From positions 310,001-374,000 of the forward strand of contig NZ_JAIZDA010000003.1 in assembly GCF_020404405.1 (NCBI RefSeq): 64,000 bases of DNA. The letters are read 5' to 3'. The stretch comes from Novosphingobium sp. FKTRR1 (GTDB lineage: Bacteria; Pseudomonadota; Alphaproteobacteria; Sphingomonadales; Sphingomonadaceae). Positions within the stretch are counted from its first letter, which is position 1, and every line of letters starts with the position of its first letter. The position numbers and the translations under genes are program-made. Below the pieces are notes generated by a model. It saw only the letters and a program-made list of their open reading frames with translations, searched no databases and was not told where the DNA came from. Shown one piece after another: positions 1-8,744 of this stretch.

Positions 1-312
1 CTGGATGCCTTGCGTGTTGATCTGCAGGCTTGGTGCCAGCCCGGCCAGATTGCGCACGCTGGTCACGCGCAGGTTTTCAAGTTGTGCGCCGCTGAGTGCG
101 CTGACTGCGACAGGTACCTTTTGCAGGCTTTCCTCGCGCCGTTGTGCGGTCACGATGATTTCCTGCACTTGCGCGTCATTGATGACGGTCGAACCCGACT
201 GCGGCGGTGCCGCGGCTGCATCGGCTTCGGCGCAAGCGGGCGTTGCCAACAACGCGCCGAGCGCCAGCGTTGTGGTGTGCAGCAGGCCCTTCGACGATTT
301 TGTCAGTTTCAT
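1..312 (-). CDS. TonB-dependent receptor, N-terminal part (cut by window edge)
   Basis: This is the start of an outer-membrane TonB-dependent receptor running off the left edge. The frame is open from an ATG at 312, preceded by a GGGAGAG ribosome site. About 104 residues are visible: a signal peptide (basic MKLTKSSKG, a hydrophobic stretch, then TPACA as the likely cleavage region), then EIIVTAQRREESLQ, which is the TonB-box and plug start typical of sphingomonad receptors, followed by plug-domain sequence. It follows the amidohydrolase and Coq4-like genes on the same strand and may belong to their operon. Such receptors import substrates too large or hydrophobic for porins. The ligand cannot be told from this part; a steroid is a contextual guess. 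Confidence 0.88.
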   Translation of the reverse strand, partial: MKLTKSSKGLLHTTTLALGALLATPACAEADAAAAPPQSGSTVINDAQVQEIIVTAQRREESLQKVPVAVSALSGAQLENLRVTSVRNLAGLAPSLQINTQGIQ

Positions 313-488
313 GATCTTCTCTCCCGTTTTGTTTTCGTTGACCATTCTTGTTGCAGGAGTTTGCCCCCCTTGCAGAACACGTCGGGCGGCCCCGGACATC
401 GCTGCCCAGAACCGCCCGGTATCAGTTCATTCTCCGGCGTTTTTGTGCATTGCAACAACGTCGGGCGCGGATTGCGCAGTAATCTTCG

Positions 489-1370
489 TTACTCCGCCGC
501 CTCCAACAGCGGGATGCCGTAGTCAGGGTCATCTTCGTTGCACAGCCGGTTGGTCGCATCCCAACGCCCAGCTTCAAGAACCGGCGTGATGTTGAGCTCC
601 TTGCGGATGTCGGTGATCTGCACATCGACATATTGCCGCCAGTCGACCAGCATGAGCGGATAGGCCCAGTTGCGGCCCTGTTCGGCACCGAGGAACTCCG
701 CTTCCAGATTGAGCACCATCGCCTCGGGGTAGTGCAGGCCATCCTTCATGATGGTCTTGGCCTTGAGATAGAAGGCGATGCGGCTGAAGAACGCGCTCAG
801 TTCCGGATGGAAATAGCGGGCCTTGGAATGCATGTTGGCATTGATCAGGGCCACTTCGCCACCATGGTTGGGGCCGAAGGCGGTGACCATGTGCTCAATG
901 TCGTGGGTGAGCGCGGTCTGGCGCAGATAGAACGTGAAGTCGTTGACGACCTGCACTTCCTGGAAGAACAGGTCGAGCTGGTAGCCCGAGTTGACCATGA
1001 AATCGCGGATCGCGGCGCCCAGCGTGCCGGGGGCACAATGCTCGAGTTCGGCGATCGTGAAATTGGCCAGACTGCGTTTTTCCAGCCATTCGCGAAAGCG
1101 GGGCAGGCGGGCCTTCTCGCGCTCGAACAGCTCGATGATCCGAGGCATGTCTTCAAGGTTGTGGAGGATCTGCGCAACCTCGGGAATGTAGGCCGTGTTG
1201 GGCATGTCGGGGCCATTGCGGCGCAGCATTTCCTGCGAAATGAGCGAACGCAAGTTGGCATCGTTGAGATAACGCGACGAACTGACCAGTACCGAGCTGT
1301 CCGTCGAGATGGTCTTGATGTTCCCGTTGAAATAAGCGCGGTCGGCGTCACCGATCTGGGCATCGTTCAT
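489..1370 (-). CDS. Coq4-family protein
   Basis: This 293-residue protein resembles Coq4, the ubiquinone-pathway protein. The diagnostic motif HDxxHx11E is present exactly: H156, D157, H160 and, after eleven residues, E172. In Coq4 these residues bind a metal (Zn in older descriptions), and the family is linked to C1 decarboxylation/hydroxylation of the quinone precursor ring. I chose the start at 1370 because AAGAGGAA lies 8 bases upstream; an in-frame start at 1427 adds 19 residues but has no better site. It sits between an amidohydrolase and a TonB receptor, not among ubi genes. A role on an aromatic or steroid ring is possible, but only inferred from position. Confidence 0.78.
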   Translation of the reverse strand: MNDAQIGDADRAYFNGNIKTISTDSSVLVSSSRYLNDANLRSLISQEMLRRNGPDMPNTAYIPEVAQILHNLEDMPRIIELFEREKARLPRFREWLEKRSLANFTIAELEHCAPGTLGAAIRDFMVNSGYQLDLFFQEVQVVNDFTFYLRQTALTHDIEHMVTAFGPNHGGEVALINANMHSKARYFHPELSAFFSRIAFYLKAKTIMKDGLHYPEAMVLNLEAEFLGAEQGRNWAYPLMLVDWRQYVDVQITDIRKELNITPVLEAGRWDATNRLCNEDDPDYGIPLLEAAE

Positions 1371-1463
1371 GTTGGGGTTCCTCTTGGTCGGCAATTGCGA
1401 AAAGTGGCAGGGAGCGCTTGCATGCAAAGCCCCCTGCCAGTTGGAGAACGGTTGCGAAGCGGC

Positions 1464-3206
1464 CTATTCCGCAGCCTCAGCCAGCGCGAGCTGGTCGTTG
1501 GCGGGAGTCAGGAATTCGCCGGGAGTTGCGCCGGTATAGGCCCCGTTCTCGAAGGTCGGCACGCCGTTGACCAGCGTGAGGCGCGTCGGCATGGCCTTGC
1601 GCGTGAAGCGCCAGGTGGTGCCGCCGCGCCCGTCGGGCACGTCATGCGCCTTTTCCATCTCGCGGCGCTGGACCTCGTCCATGTTGAACACGGCGATGTC
1701 GGCGCGCTTGCCTGGCGCGATCACGCCGCGATCGTTGAGGTTGAAGTGCTGCGCAAGTTTGCCGGTCATCACGTGGATGGCCTGTTCCAGCGTCAGCTTC
1801 TTTTCGTCCCGCACATATTGGGTGAGCAGGAGCGCATTTTCGCCACCGCCACACAGCATTTGCAGGTGCGCGCCCGCGTCCGAGATGTTGCCGACCGTTT
1901 TAGGGTCGAGCATCAGTTCCATCGTCAGATCTTCGTCCTTGGGGAAGGGCGCCATGTGGACGGTTGAGCGCGTGCCGTTGCGCAAGATCCATTCGGCCAT
2001 CGCATCCGACCGGTGCAGGCCAAGGCTGTCGGCGTATTCCTTGAGCGTGATGCCGAGCGGGCCGACCCCGTTTTCGCTGTCGAGCAGGAACAACTCGTGC
2101 GGGTTGCGCATCGGCGAATGCGGCCAGGCCTGCGTATCCCAGCTTTCGCGGGCACGGGCCCGCCAATCCGGATCGGCCAGCAGCGCCGCCTTCTTCGAAT
2201 GTTCGTCCTCAAGCACGACTTCGTGCCAGACATAGTCGTTCGATTGCGCGAAGATCAGCGACTTGATCAGGCTGAGCGTGGACGTGGGCGACACGTGGGC
2301 GTAACCGGGCCACACGTCGACACCGGCTTCGCGCATTTTACGCACGCTTTCCTGCATGGCGGGCAGGATCGGCTTCTGGAATTCGAGCGTGGGTACGGCG
2401 CCGGCAATCTGACACTTGATGTTGCGACCGCCCAGCAGCCGCGCCAGCCGTTCAAGGTTGGCAGGACCGGTCATCCGCATGAACGTGTCGACGATGACCT
2501 GATAGCAGCAGCCCGGATACTTCTCCATGACGTCGAACAGCGCCGCAAACTCGGCGTCGTTGGCGCGCAGAGTTGGTACGGGGCGGTTCTGGCCATCGTG
2601 GTCGTGCATGTTGTCCGACAGACCTAGCGCGCCTGCGGCCAAAGCATCATCCAGAAGCTCGGCCATTTTGGCGATTTCTTCCGGGGTGGCTTCGCGGTCC
2701 CACGCTTCGACGCCCATCGCGGCAAGGCGGATGGCGATGTGGCCTACATAGGCGGCGTAGTTCAGCGGCACGCGCACGTTGCGTTCCACCGAAGCGCGAT
2801 ATTCCGACCATTTGTTCCAGTCCCACGGCAGGTTCTGCATGAACGGGCCTTCCGGAATGTCCTCGAAGAACGAGAATATCCCGATCATTTCGCGCTGGGC
2901 GGGCATGTACTTGTGCAAGGGCGCGGGTGAAAAGCCGCAGTTGCCCATGATCATGGTGGTGGCGCCATAGCCCGGCAGCGGGTCCAGATCGGACTGCCAC
3001 CACATGGTGCCGTCGTAGTGGGTGTGGCTTTCGATAAAGCCGGGGGTTACATGGCACCCGGTGGCGTCAAACAGGCGTTCGCCCTGAGGCGCCAGGTCGG
3101 GGCCGACCTCTGCGATCGCGCCATTGCGGATGCGCACATCCGCCTTGAAGGCGGGGGCTCCGGTGCCGTCGACGACGGTACCATTCCTGATGAGGATGTC
3201 GTTCAC
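1464..3206 (-). CDS. Amidohydrolase family protein (N-acyl-D-amino-acid deacylase type)
   Basis: This 580-residue protein belongs to the amidohydrolase-3 branch that includes D-aminoacylases. The N-terminus has the small beta domain (IRNGTVVDGTGAPAF) and then the metal-binding ESHTHYDG motif at about residues 58-65. The C-terminus has the closing SDAGAHLQML and LTLVNGVPT segments. The family hydrolyses amide or cyclic amide bonds using one or two metals; the substrate here is unknown. The start is GTG at 3206 with GGGAGAG five bases upstream. It is the first gene of a minus-strand set that continues into the Coq4-like and receptor genes, and it diverges from the HTH regulator. Cleavage of amide-conjugated steroids is conceivable but unproven; known bile-salt amidases belong to another fold. 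Confidence 0.8.
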   Translation of the reverse strand: MNDILIRNGTVVDGTGAPAFKADVRIRNGAIAEVGPDLAPQGERLFDATGCHVTPGFIESHTHYDGTMWWQSDLDPLPGYGATTMIMGNCGFSPAPLHKYMPAQREMIGIFSFFEDIPEGPFMQNLPWDWNKWSEYRASVERNVRVPLNYAAYVGHIAIRLAAMGVEAWDREATPEEIAKMAELLDDALAAGALGLSDNMHDHDGQNRPVPTLRANDAEFAALFDVMEKYPGCCYQVIVDTFMRMTGPANLERLARLLGGRNIKCQIAGAVPTLEFQKPILPAMQESVRKMREAGVDVWPGYAHVSPTSTLSLIKSLIFAQSNDYVWHEVVLEDEHSKKAALLADPDWRARARESWDTQAWPHSPMRNPHELFLLDSENGVGPLGITLKEYADSLGLHRSDAMAEWILRNGTRSTVHMAPFPKDEDLTMELMLDPKTVGNISDAGAHLQMLCGGGENALLLTQYVRDEKKLTLEQAIHVMTGKLAQHFNLNDRGVIAPGKRADIAVFNMDEVQRREMEKAHDVPDGRGGTTWRFTRKAMPTRLTLVNGVPTFENGAYTGATPGEFLTPANDQLALAEAAE

Positions 3207-3382
3207 GCTCGCTCTCCCAATCCGTTCTCGTTTGCGAAAGATCGAGGCTCATCCAAAGCGCATTCAGGCGCTCGTCGACGTCCGTTTTTCCGATTTCGCA
3301 GTTCTATGCATAGTCGCGGAACGCGATTGGCTAAAGGATTTGCTTGCCATGGGGATCATTATACGATCTCTTGCGGATCATC

Positions 3383-4135
3383 ATGCGACATGAATCAACA
3401 AGCGCGACAATGCTGACGGTCCTGCGACGGCGGCTGCGGCAAGAGGGCTGGACGGCGGCACGGCTCGCTGCGGAACTGCGGGTGGGAGAGGCCACGGTCA
3501 AGCGATGGCTCGCCGGCAAAGGGCTGACGGTCGACCGGATGGAGCGCTTGGCGGGCCTTGCCAGCATGTCCATCGGCGATCTGGCGCGCGAAGCCGAGGA
3601 TACGCCGCTTGGCCTTGCGCGCGAGCTGACGCTGGCACAGGAGCGCGCGCTTTCGGCCGACATTTTCCTGTCTTTTCTGTTCATGGCGATCCTTGCAGGG
3701 GTCCAGCCCGACGAGATTGCGGCTGACTATTCGCTGCCGTCGCGCATGCTCGAAACCGCGTTGCTGAAGCTGGAGCGGCTGGCGCTGGTCGATCGGCTCC
3801 GGCAGGGCAAGGTCAGGCCGCTGGTCGATCGGGCGCTGGTGTTCCGCAAGGCTCCGCTGCGTTCGCTGTTCGAACGACACATGAAGCAACTGTATTTCGA
3901 ACTCGACTATTCCGCGCCGGAAACCGCCTATGCCTCGGAGCTGGTCAAGCTGTCGGATGTCGGCGCGGCGCAACTGGCCGAACTGATCGAGAAGTTGCGC
4001 GGCGAGGTTCAGGCCCTCTCTGACCGGGACCGGGAGACCGCAGTCTTGCCGCGCAAGTGGTACGGAATGCTGGGTGTCATGCGCGAACTGGACATGAGTT
4101 CGGTGCGCGAGGCAGGCTGGCAGATCACCGCATAG
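3383..4135 (+). CDS. HTH (XRE-like) transcriptional regulator
   Basis: This protein of about 250 residues has an N-terminal helix-turn-helix of the XRE/Cro type: TAARLAAELRVGEATVKRWL followed by MSIGDLAREAED. The C-terminal 170 residues look helical and match no ligand domain I recognise. The start is uncertain: ATGs at 3344, 3383 and 3410 are in frame, none with a strong ribosome site. I took 3383 because it leaves a short lead before the HTH. It is transcribed divergently from the amidohydrolase/Coq4/receptor set across about 175 bp, the usual layout for a local regulator. A TTTGCGAA sequence at 3231 in that gap resembles the recurrent motif of this window, but weakly. Confidence 0.72.
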   Translation: MRHESTSATMLTVLRRRLRQEGWTAARLAAELRVGEATVKRWLAGKGLTVDRMERLAGLASMSIGDLAREAEDTPLGLARELTLAQERALSADIFLSFLFMAILAGVQPDEIAADYSLPSRMLETALLKLERLALVDRLRQGKVRPLVDRALVFRKAPLRSLFERHMKQLYFELDYSAPETAYASELVKLSDVGAAQLAELIEKLRGEVQALSDRDRETAVLPRKWYGMLGVMRELDMSSVREAGWQITA

Positions 4136-4211
4136 CCCGAACGGGGTATTTGCTTTCGGCCAATGCGGGTATGGCTTGATCAACACGATAATGAACGGAG
4201 AGTGACCCGCG

Positions 4212-5144
4212 ATGCCTCTGAACCCAGCATTTTTGCCGATTCTTGAAGCCATGGCGCCGCTTGCCGGGTTGGACTGGGAAGCAACGCCTCCTGCAAGCTT
4301 GCGGGCCATGATGGATAATCCGCTCGCCGTGGGCGATGTCGTGCCGGTGGAGCGGGTCGAGGAACTGACCTTGCCCTTGCCCGGCCGCGATGTTCCAGCC
4401 CGCCTCTATGTCCCGCAGGGCCATGGCGCGGTTCCGCCGCTCACCCTGTATTTTCATGGGGGAGGCTGGGTGATCGGTACGCTCGACACCCACGACGCCA
4501 CTTGCCGCGAGCTGGCCGTTGCCAGTGGCTCGGCGGTTTTGTCGGTCGGCTATCGCCTGGCGCCCGAAGCGGCCTATCCGCTGCCGCTGGACGATTGTCA
4601 TGACGCGCTCGTCTGGGCGGCGGCCAACGGTGAGGTGCTGGGCGTCGATGCCACGCGGCTCGCGGTGGCGGGCGACAGTGCGGGCGGTAATCTGGCCGCT
4701 GCGGTCGCCATTCGCGCGCGCGATGAAGGTGGTCCTGCGTTGCGTCATCAGTTGCTGATCTATCCGGTGACCGATGCAGACTTCGCCACACCGTCCTACG
4801 CGGCCAACGGGGGAGGCGGGTACTTCCTCGGTACGTCGGCCATGCGAGCCTTCTGGGCGCACTACCTTGGCGAAACCCCGGTTGAGCAAGCGCCGCTGGC
4901 CGCGGTTTTGCGCCAGCCTGACCTGGCCGGGCTGGCTCCGGCCACGGTGATTACCGCCGAGTTCGACCCGTTGCGCGATGAAGGCAATGCCTATGCCGAC
5001 CGACTGGTCGCAGCCGGCGTTTCCGTTGATCATGCGCAGGCACCGGGCATGATCCACGGTTTCTTCAGCATGAGCGCGATGGTCCCCGATGCGCAACAGT
5101 GGATTGCCCGCGCGGGCGCAAACCTCGCCAGCGCGCTGGCCTGA
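4212..5144 (+). CDS. Alpha/beta hydrolase, hormone-sensitive-lipase family esterase
   Basis: This 310-residue hydrolase of the HSL (family IV) group has the oxyanion-hole motif HGGGW at residues 82-86, the nucleophile in GDSAGG (S156), the acid in EFDPLRDEG (D252) and the base in HGFF (H282). Length and order are normal for the family, which hydrolyses short-chain acyl esters and some bulky esters. The ATG at 4212 follows ACGGAGAGTGACC, a fair ribosome site. It lies downstream of the HTH regulator and upstream of the sulfotransferase. In a steroid cluster it might remove an acyl ester or open a lactone, but the substrate cannot be read from sequence. Confidence 0.85.
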   Translation: MPLNPAFLPILEAMAPLAGLDWEATPPASLRAMMDNPLAVGDVVPVERVEELTLPLPGRDVPARLYVPQGHGAVPPLTLYFHGGGWVIGTLDTHDATCRELAVASGSAVLSVGYRLAPEAAYPLPLDDCHDALVWAAANGEVLGVDATRLAVAGDSAGGNLAAAVAIRARDEGGPALRHQLLIYPVTDADFATPSYAANGGGGYFLGTSAMRAFWAHYLGETPVEQAPLAAVLRQPDLAGLAPATVITAEFDPLRDEGNAYADRLVAAGVSVDHAQAPGMIHGFFSMSAMVPDAQQWIARAGANLASALA

Positions 5145-5177
5145 TACAGGACTGCGATTGCCGCAAGGGCGCTCCTG

Positions 5178-5195
5178 CACCGACTGTTGTCGGTG
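5178..5195. terminator. Small hairpin after the esterase gene
   Basis: A perfect 7-bp stem (CACCGAC / GTCGGTG) encloses a TGTT loop, 34 bp after the esterase stop. No T-run follows, so it would be a weak intrinsic terminator at best. Confidence 0.3.
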
Positions 5196-5361
5196 TGGGC
5201 CACTCTTGTGCGTCCGGCCCGATCAGGTGGTTGCCAAAGACTTTGGGGGGGGCCGGGCCGGTTTTCTGATCCGAATTGCAGGTGACCACCCATTTGGGGG
5301 GTTTCGTCCGGGGTTTCAGGTCTAGGTTTGTGTCCAGAACAAATCAGGGAGCGATGCGCGG

Positions 5362-6516
5362 ATGGATCAGAACGCCCGGAATACCTTGTCGGTCGATGGT
5401 TTGCTGGCGCGTGCGCGTGCCGAGACCGGTCTCGACGACTATGGCGACATGTGGTTCCTTGAACCCTTGTCGAAGCTGGTCGATTGGGTCAATGCCGAGG
5501 CCGGGCTGATCGCGCCCGATGCCGGGGCCGGAATGCGCATCGCCAGTGCCTTGTCCGATCGGTTGAAGTTGGTCCAGTACTTCAAGGACCATCCCGAAGC
5601 GCACGAGGAAGCGATCGATGTAGCCTGTGTCGTGGTCGGGTTGCCGCGCACTGGTTCAACCGTGGTGCAGCGGCTGTTGGCCAGTTCACCCAAGCTGACG
5701 TCGCTGTTCTGGTGGGAGACCACCTTTCCGCTGCCGTTCCCGGGCGAGGTGCCGGGCGACCCGACGCCGCGCCAGGAAATGGCCAGGCAGGTGGTCGATT
5801 CTCTGCTTGAACTCTGGCCGGACTTCGAAAGCATCGACCCGATCGAGGCGATGGTGGTGTCCGAGGAGGTTATCCTGCTGGACCGGACTTTCCTGTCGAC
5901 TTCGTATGATTCGATGATGAACGTGCCGTCCTATGGCTTCTGGATGGCCGATCAGGATCATGCGCCGGCCTATCGCGACCTGCTGTTGTGGCTCAAGGCG
6001 ATCCAGCATCAGAGCCCCTGGCGGCACGGGCGGCAGTGGGTGCTGAAAACGCCGCATCATGTGCTGGGCGGGATGAACGGCCTGCTGGCGGTTTTCCCCG
6101 ATGCCAAGTTGGTGATGACCAATCGCGACGTTGCCGATGTGCTGCCCAGCTATTGCAGCATGTGCGCGTCGATGAGCGTGAACACCTCGACCACTTATCG
6201 CCGCGAAGTTCAGGGCGCCTATTGGACCGCGCGGTTCAAGACCGGGCTTGAGCGGTTTGCGGCGCTGCGACGGACGCTTCCGGCCGGTCAGGTGATCGAC
6301 ATCGATTACCGCGATACGGTGAGCGATCCGATCGGCACGCTTGAGCGGGTGATGATCGCGGTCGGGCTGGGTTTCGATGCAGCCGATCGCGAAGCTGCAG
6401 AGGCCTGCATGGCCGACAACGTCAGGGACAAGCGCCCGCGCCACAAATACAGCGCCGAGGAATTCGGCCTGAGCCAGGAGCAGATCGCGCGCGATTTCGC
6501 GTTCATGGCCGATTGA
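5362..6516 (+). CDS. Sulfotransferase-family protein
   Basis: This 384-residue cytoplasmic protein resembles the Sulfotransfer_3 group. The P-loop-like 5'-phosphosulfate motif is GLPRTGST at residues 93-100. A second conserved block around KTPHH (about 230) and LAVFPDAKLVMTNRD matches the 3'-phosphate-binding region. The family moves sulfate from PAPS to an alcohol or amine, though many bacterial members have no known acceptor. AGGGA lies 11 bases before the ATG at 5362; an out-of-frame ATG lies 8 bases upstream. It is followed 28 bp later by an SDR. A sulfate-adding enzyme in a degradative cluster is unexpected; conjugation of a hydroxysteroid, or another reaction on the same fold, are open alternatives. 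Confidence 0.75.
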   Translation: MDQNARNTLSVDGLLARARAETGLDDYGDMWFLEPLSKLVDWVNAEAGLIAPDAGAGMRIASALSDRLKLVQYFKDHPEAHEEAIDVACVVVGLPRTGSTVVQRLLASSPKLTSLFWWETTFPLPFPGEVPGDPTPRQEMARQVVDSLLELWPDFESIDPIEAMVVSEEVILLDRTFLSTSYDSMMNVPSYGFWMADQDHAPAYRDLLLWLKAIQHQSPWRHGRQWVLKTPHHVLGGMNGLLAVFPDAKLVMTNRDVADVLPSYCSMCASMSVNTSTTYRREVQGAYWTARFKTGLERFAALRRTLPAGQVIDIDYRDTVSDPIGTLERVMIAVGLGFDAADREAAEACMADNVRDKRPRHKYSAEEFGLSQEQIARDFAFMAD

Positions 6517-6544
6517 ACAAGACACCAAACAAAGGGAGAGAAGA

Positions 6545-7315
6545 ATGATCCTGAAGGATAAAGTTGTCATCATCACCGGTGCCGGGCCGGGTATGGGGCA
6601 AGCCGTGTGCCGCGGCGCCGCCGCTGAAGGCGCCCGCGTGGTCATTTCGGCCCGTTCGGTCGATGCGATCAACACCCTGCGCGACGAAATCGTGGCGGCG
6701 GGCGGTCAGGCGATCGCGGTGCCCTGCGACGTTGCCGAAACCGACCAGTGTCAGGCGCTGGCTCAGGCCGCCATCGACCAGTGGGGCCGCATCGATGGTC
6801 TGGTCAATTCGGCCTATTACCATCCGGATTGGGGCCCGCTTGATGCCCATGCCATAGAGCAGGTCTTGCAGGCGATGAACGTCAATGCCGTGGGTGCGTT
6901 GCGCATGGCTCAGGCCGTGATTCCGACGATGAAGGCGCAGAAGGCGGGCGCGATCGTCAACGTTTCCACGCTCGCCACGCGCAAGCCGATGCCGGGCGAA
7001 GGCGGCTATGCCATGGCCAAGGCGGCGCTTAACCAGATGACCTGCCAGCTCGCGGTCGAACTGGGCGGCACCGGCATCCGCGTGAACACCGCGCTGATGG
7101 GGTGGATGATGGGCGCCCCGCTGCACGGCTTCATCGCCGGGCTGGGCGAAGGTGGACCTGCATTTCAGGCGCAGCGCGCATCGGAAATCCCGGTCGGGCA
7201 CATCCCGCCGGACAAGGATTGCGCCAAGGCGGTCTATTTCCTGCTGTCGGACTATGCCAGCGAAGTGACCGGCGCGGCGCTCGACGTCAATGGTGGCGAT
7301 TGGGTCGCACCCTGA
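6545..7315 (+). CDS. SDR-family oxidoreductase
   Basis: This classical SDR of 256 residues has a glycine-rich cofactor motif (TGAGPGMGQ) near residue 12 and an active site with Ser in NVSTLA and YAMAK 14 residues later. GGGAGAGAAG precedes the ATG. The C-terminal half carries an extra segment with two Met-rich patches (WMMGAPLH) before IPPDKDCAKAVYFLL, perhaps shaping the substrate pocket. It follows the sulfotransferase closely and probably shares its transcript. The family oxidises or reduces hydroxyl/keto groups with NAD(P)H; a hydroxysteroid substrate is inferred from context only. Confidence 0.82.
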   Translation: MILKDKVVIITGAGPGMGQAVCRGAAAEGARVVISARSVDAINTLRDEIVAAGGQAIAVPCDVAETDQCQALAQAAIDQWGRIDGLVNSAYYHPDWGPLDAHAIEQVLQAMNVNAVGALRMAQAVIPTMKAQKAGAIVNVSTLATRKPMPGEGGYAMAKAALNQMTCQLAVELGGTGIRVNTALMGWMMGAPLHGFIAGLGEGGPAFQAQRASEIPVGHIPPDKDCAKAVYFLLSDYASEVTGAALDVNGGDWVAP

Positions 7316-7323
7316 TTGCTGGC

Positions 7324-7346
7324 GGGGCGGAGCCTTGCTCCGCCCC
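7324..7346. terminator. Bidirectional terminator hairpin between convergent genes
   Basis: A perfect 9-bp GC-rich stem (GGGGCGGAG / CTCCGCCCC) with a 5-base loop lies between the SDR ending at 7315 and the converging gene ending at 7378. There is no T-run on either side, but the position and stem favour termination for both. Confidence 0.6.
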
Positions 7347-7377
7347 GGTCCACGCCGGTTGCAATCGAACTGGCGCT

Positions 7378-8277
7378 TCACCCGAACTGAGCGACGATCT
7401 CCGCCACCGCGTTGGCGACGTCCCTGCGGGCATAGCCGAGCAGCGACGCTTCGGCCGGATCGGGTTCATAGCTGATGGCGTTCGCGCGGCCCTGCGGAAT
7501 GGCGACATCGGGCAGGAGCGGCAGTTCCTCGTCTCGCACTTCCACGGTCGCGCGGTTGCCCACCGCATCGAAGAAGAGCTGGAAATAGCGGGCGAACGAG
7601 AGGTTTTCGTCGCCCACGAGATAGGCCTTGCCCGGCTCGCCACGCTCAAGCGCACCTTCGATCGCCTGTGACAGCGAGCGGAACGACATGAAGTTGGTGC
7701 CGCCGGGCGGGGCATAGGCCGGGATCGGGATGATCCCCTTGGCCCACTGGGTATAAGGTTCGAAGATCGCGCTGGGCAGGCCGGGCACGGTTCCAACCAT
7801 GAACGGGGCGTTGACGCTGATGACGTCGAAACCGGGCCGCCCTTCGGCGCGCGCGCCTTCGCAAGCCGCCAGACGCGATCGGATATAGCTGTTGCCTGCC
7901 AAGAGTTCGGGTGCCGCTTGAGCATAGAAGCTGCCCAATTGTACGGCCCGCTTTACGCCTGCTTCGCGCGCGGCGGCAAAGAAGGCGGGTACGGCCTCGT
8001 GGTTTGCCTTGATCAGGAACTGCTCGAAATCGGCGTCTTGGGGGACATGGCGGGGATCATTGCCCGCGGCAAAAACCACCCAGTCAAATCCGCGCAGGCG
8101 ATCGGCGGTATAGTCTCCGGCCACATAGTCGCCTTGCAGGAACGGCATGGTCGCCATCGGCGTGGCTGGGTGCGGGGCCTTGCGACCTCCGACCGTCACG
8201 TCATGGCCAAGCGCGGCAAGATGGATCGCGGCATGGCCGCCAAGTGCGCCGGTTCCACCGGCAACGAAGATCTTCAT
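7378..8277 (-). CDS. NAD(P)-dependent epimerase/NmrA-like protein (atypical SDR)
   Basis: This 299-residue atypical SDR opens with MKIFVAGGTGALGGH, the GxxGxxG cofactor motif of the extended/atypical group. It continues with FDWVVFAAGNDP and VQLGSFYAQ, as in NAD-dependent epimerases and NmrA-like redox sensors. The start at 8277 has AAAGGA nine bases upstream; a longer in-frame extension to 8439 is shadow. There is no canonical YxxxK; GNSYIRSRLAACEG holds a Tyr but lacks the Lys spacing, so catalysis is uncertain. It lies downstream of the SDR-SnoaL pair at 8316-9628 on the same strand and likely shares its transcript. Confidence 0.75.
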   Translation of the reverse strand: MKIFVAGGTGALGGHAAIHLAALGHDVTVGGRKAPHPATPMATMPFLQGDYVAGDYTADRLRGFDWVVFAAGNDPRHVPQDADFEQFLIKANHEAVPAFFAAAREAGVKRAVQLGSFYAQAAPELLAGNSYIRSRLAACEGARAEGRPGFDVISVNAPFMVGTVPGLPSAIFEPYTQWAKGIIPIPAYAPPGGTNFMSFRSLSQAIEGALERGEPGKAYLVGDENLSFARYFQLFFDAVGNRATVEVRDEELPLLPDVAIPQGRANAISYEPDPAEASLLGYARRDVANAVAEIVAQFG

Positions 8278-8315
8278 GGTGCATGGTCCTTTGGTAACAG
8301 GCGGATCGGGGGCGC

Positions 8316-8744
8316 TCAAAGCGCGCCAGTTGGGGCCAGCGGGCGCAGTTCCTGCCAGTCGACCACCAGTTCGCGCCGGGTGAAGCGCCACGCGTCGGCC
8401 TCGTGCCGCCACACGTCCTGATAGCGGATCGCCCAGCACAGCAACGCTTCGCCCTCTGCCTGCGGCACGACATGCTCGGCCGTGGCGACGGTCTCGCCAT
8501 AAGCGATGTCGCCGTCGATGGTGACGGTCTGGTTGTGGATCAGGTGGCGCGTGGCACGGAACATGCGCGCGAGCAGGTCGATCGATTCAAGGTTGGCCGC
8601 GCGGCCGATGGTATGGAATCCGGGGCCGCTGATCTCCACGTCGTCGGCCAGCACCGCTTCCCAATCGTCCTTGCACCGACGGTCTGCTCCACGCGCATAG
8701 ATCTCTGCGGTGTGGCGCAGCGCCAGAATGTCCGCGACACTCAT
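8316..8744 (-). CDS. SnoaL/NTF2-like protein
   Basis: This 142-residue single-domain protein has the SnoaL_4/NTF2 fold pattern: an N-terminal helix pair (RHTAEIYARGADRRCKDDW), a DDVEISGPGFHT strand, then a run of beta strands ending in WRFTRRELVVDW. Enzymes of this fold act as dehydratases, isomerases or hydroxylases on polyketide and steroid rings. The ATG at 8744 overlaps the stop of the SDR upstream (ATGA), so the two are translationally coupled, which suggests they act on the same intermediate. Which ring position is concerned is unknown. Confidence 0.78.
   Translation of the reverse strand: MSVADILALRHTAEIYARGADRRCKDDWEAVLADDVEISGPGFHTIGRAANLESIDLLARMFRATRHLIHNQTVTIDGDIAYGETVATAEHVVPQAEGEALLCWAIRYQDVWRHEADAWRFTRRELVVDWQELRPLAPTGAL

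Noticed and set aside
633-1967. 444-residue plus-strand frame
   Set aside because: Antisense to the Coq4-like and amidohydrolase genes, which carry exact catalytic motifs.
1464-3206. The amidohydrolase as a bile-salt amidase
   Set aside because: The fold is metal-dependent amidohydrolase, unlike the amidase-signature or Ntn bile-salt hydrolases; substrate left open.
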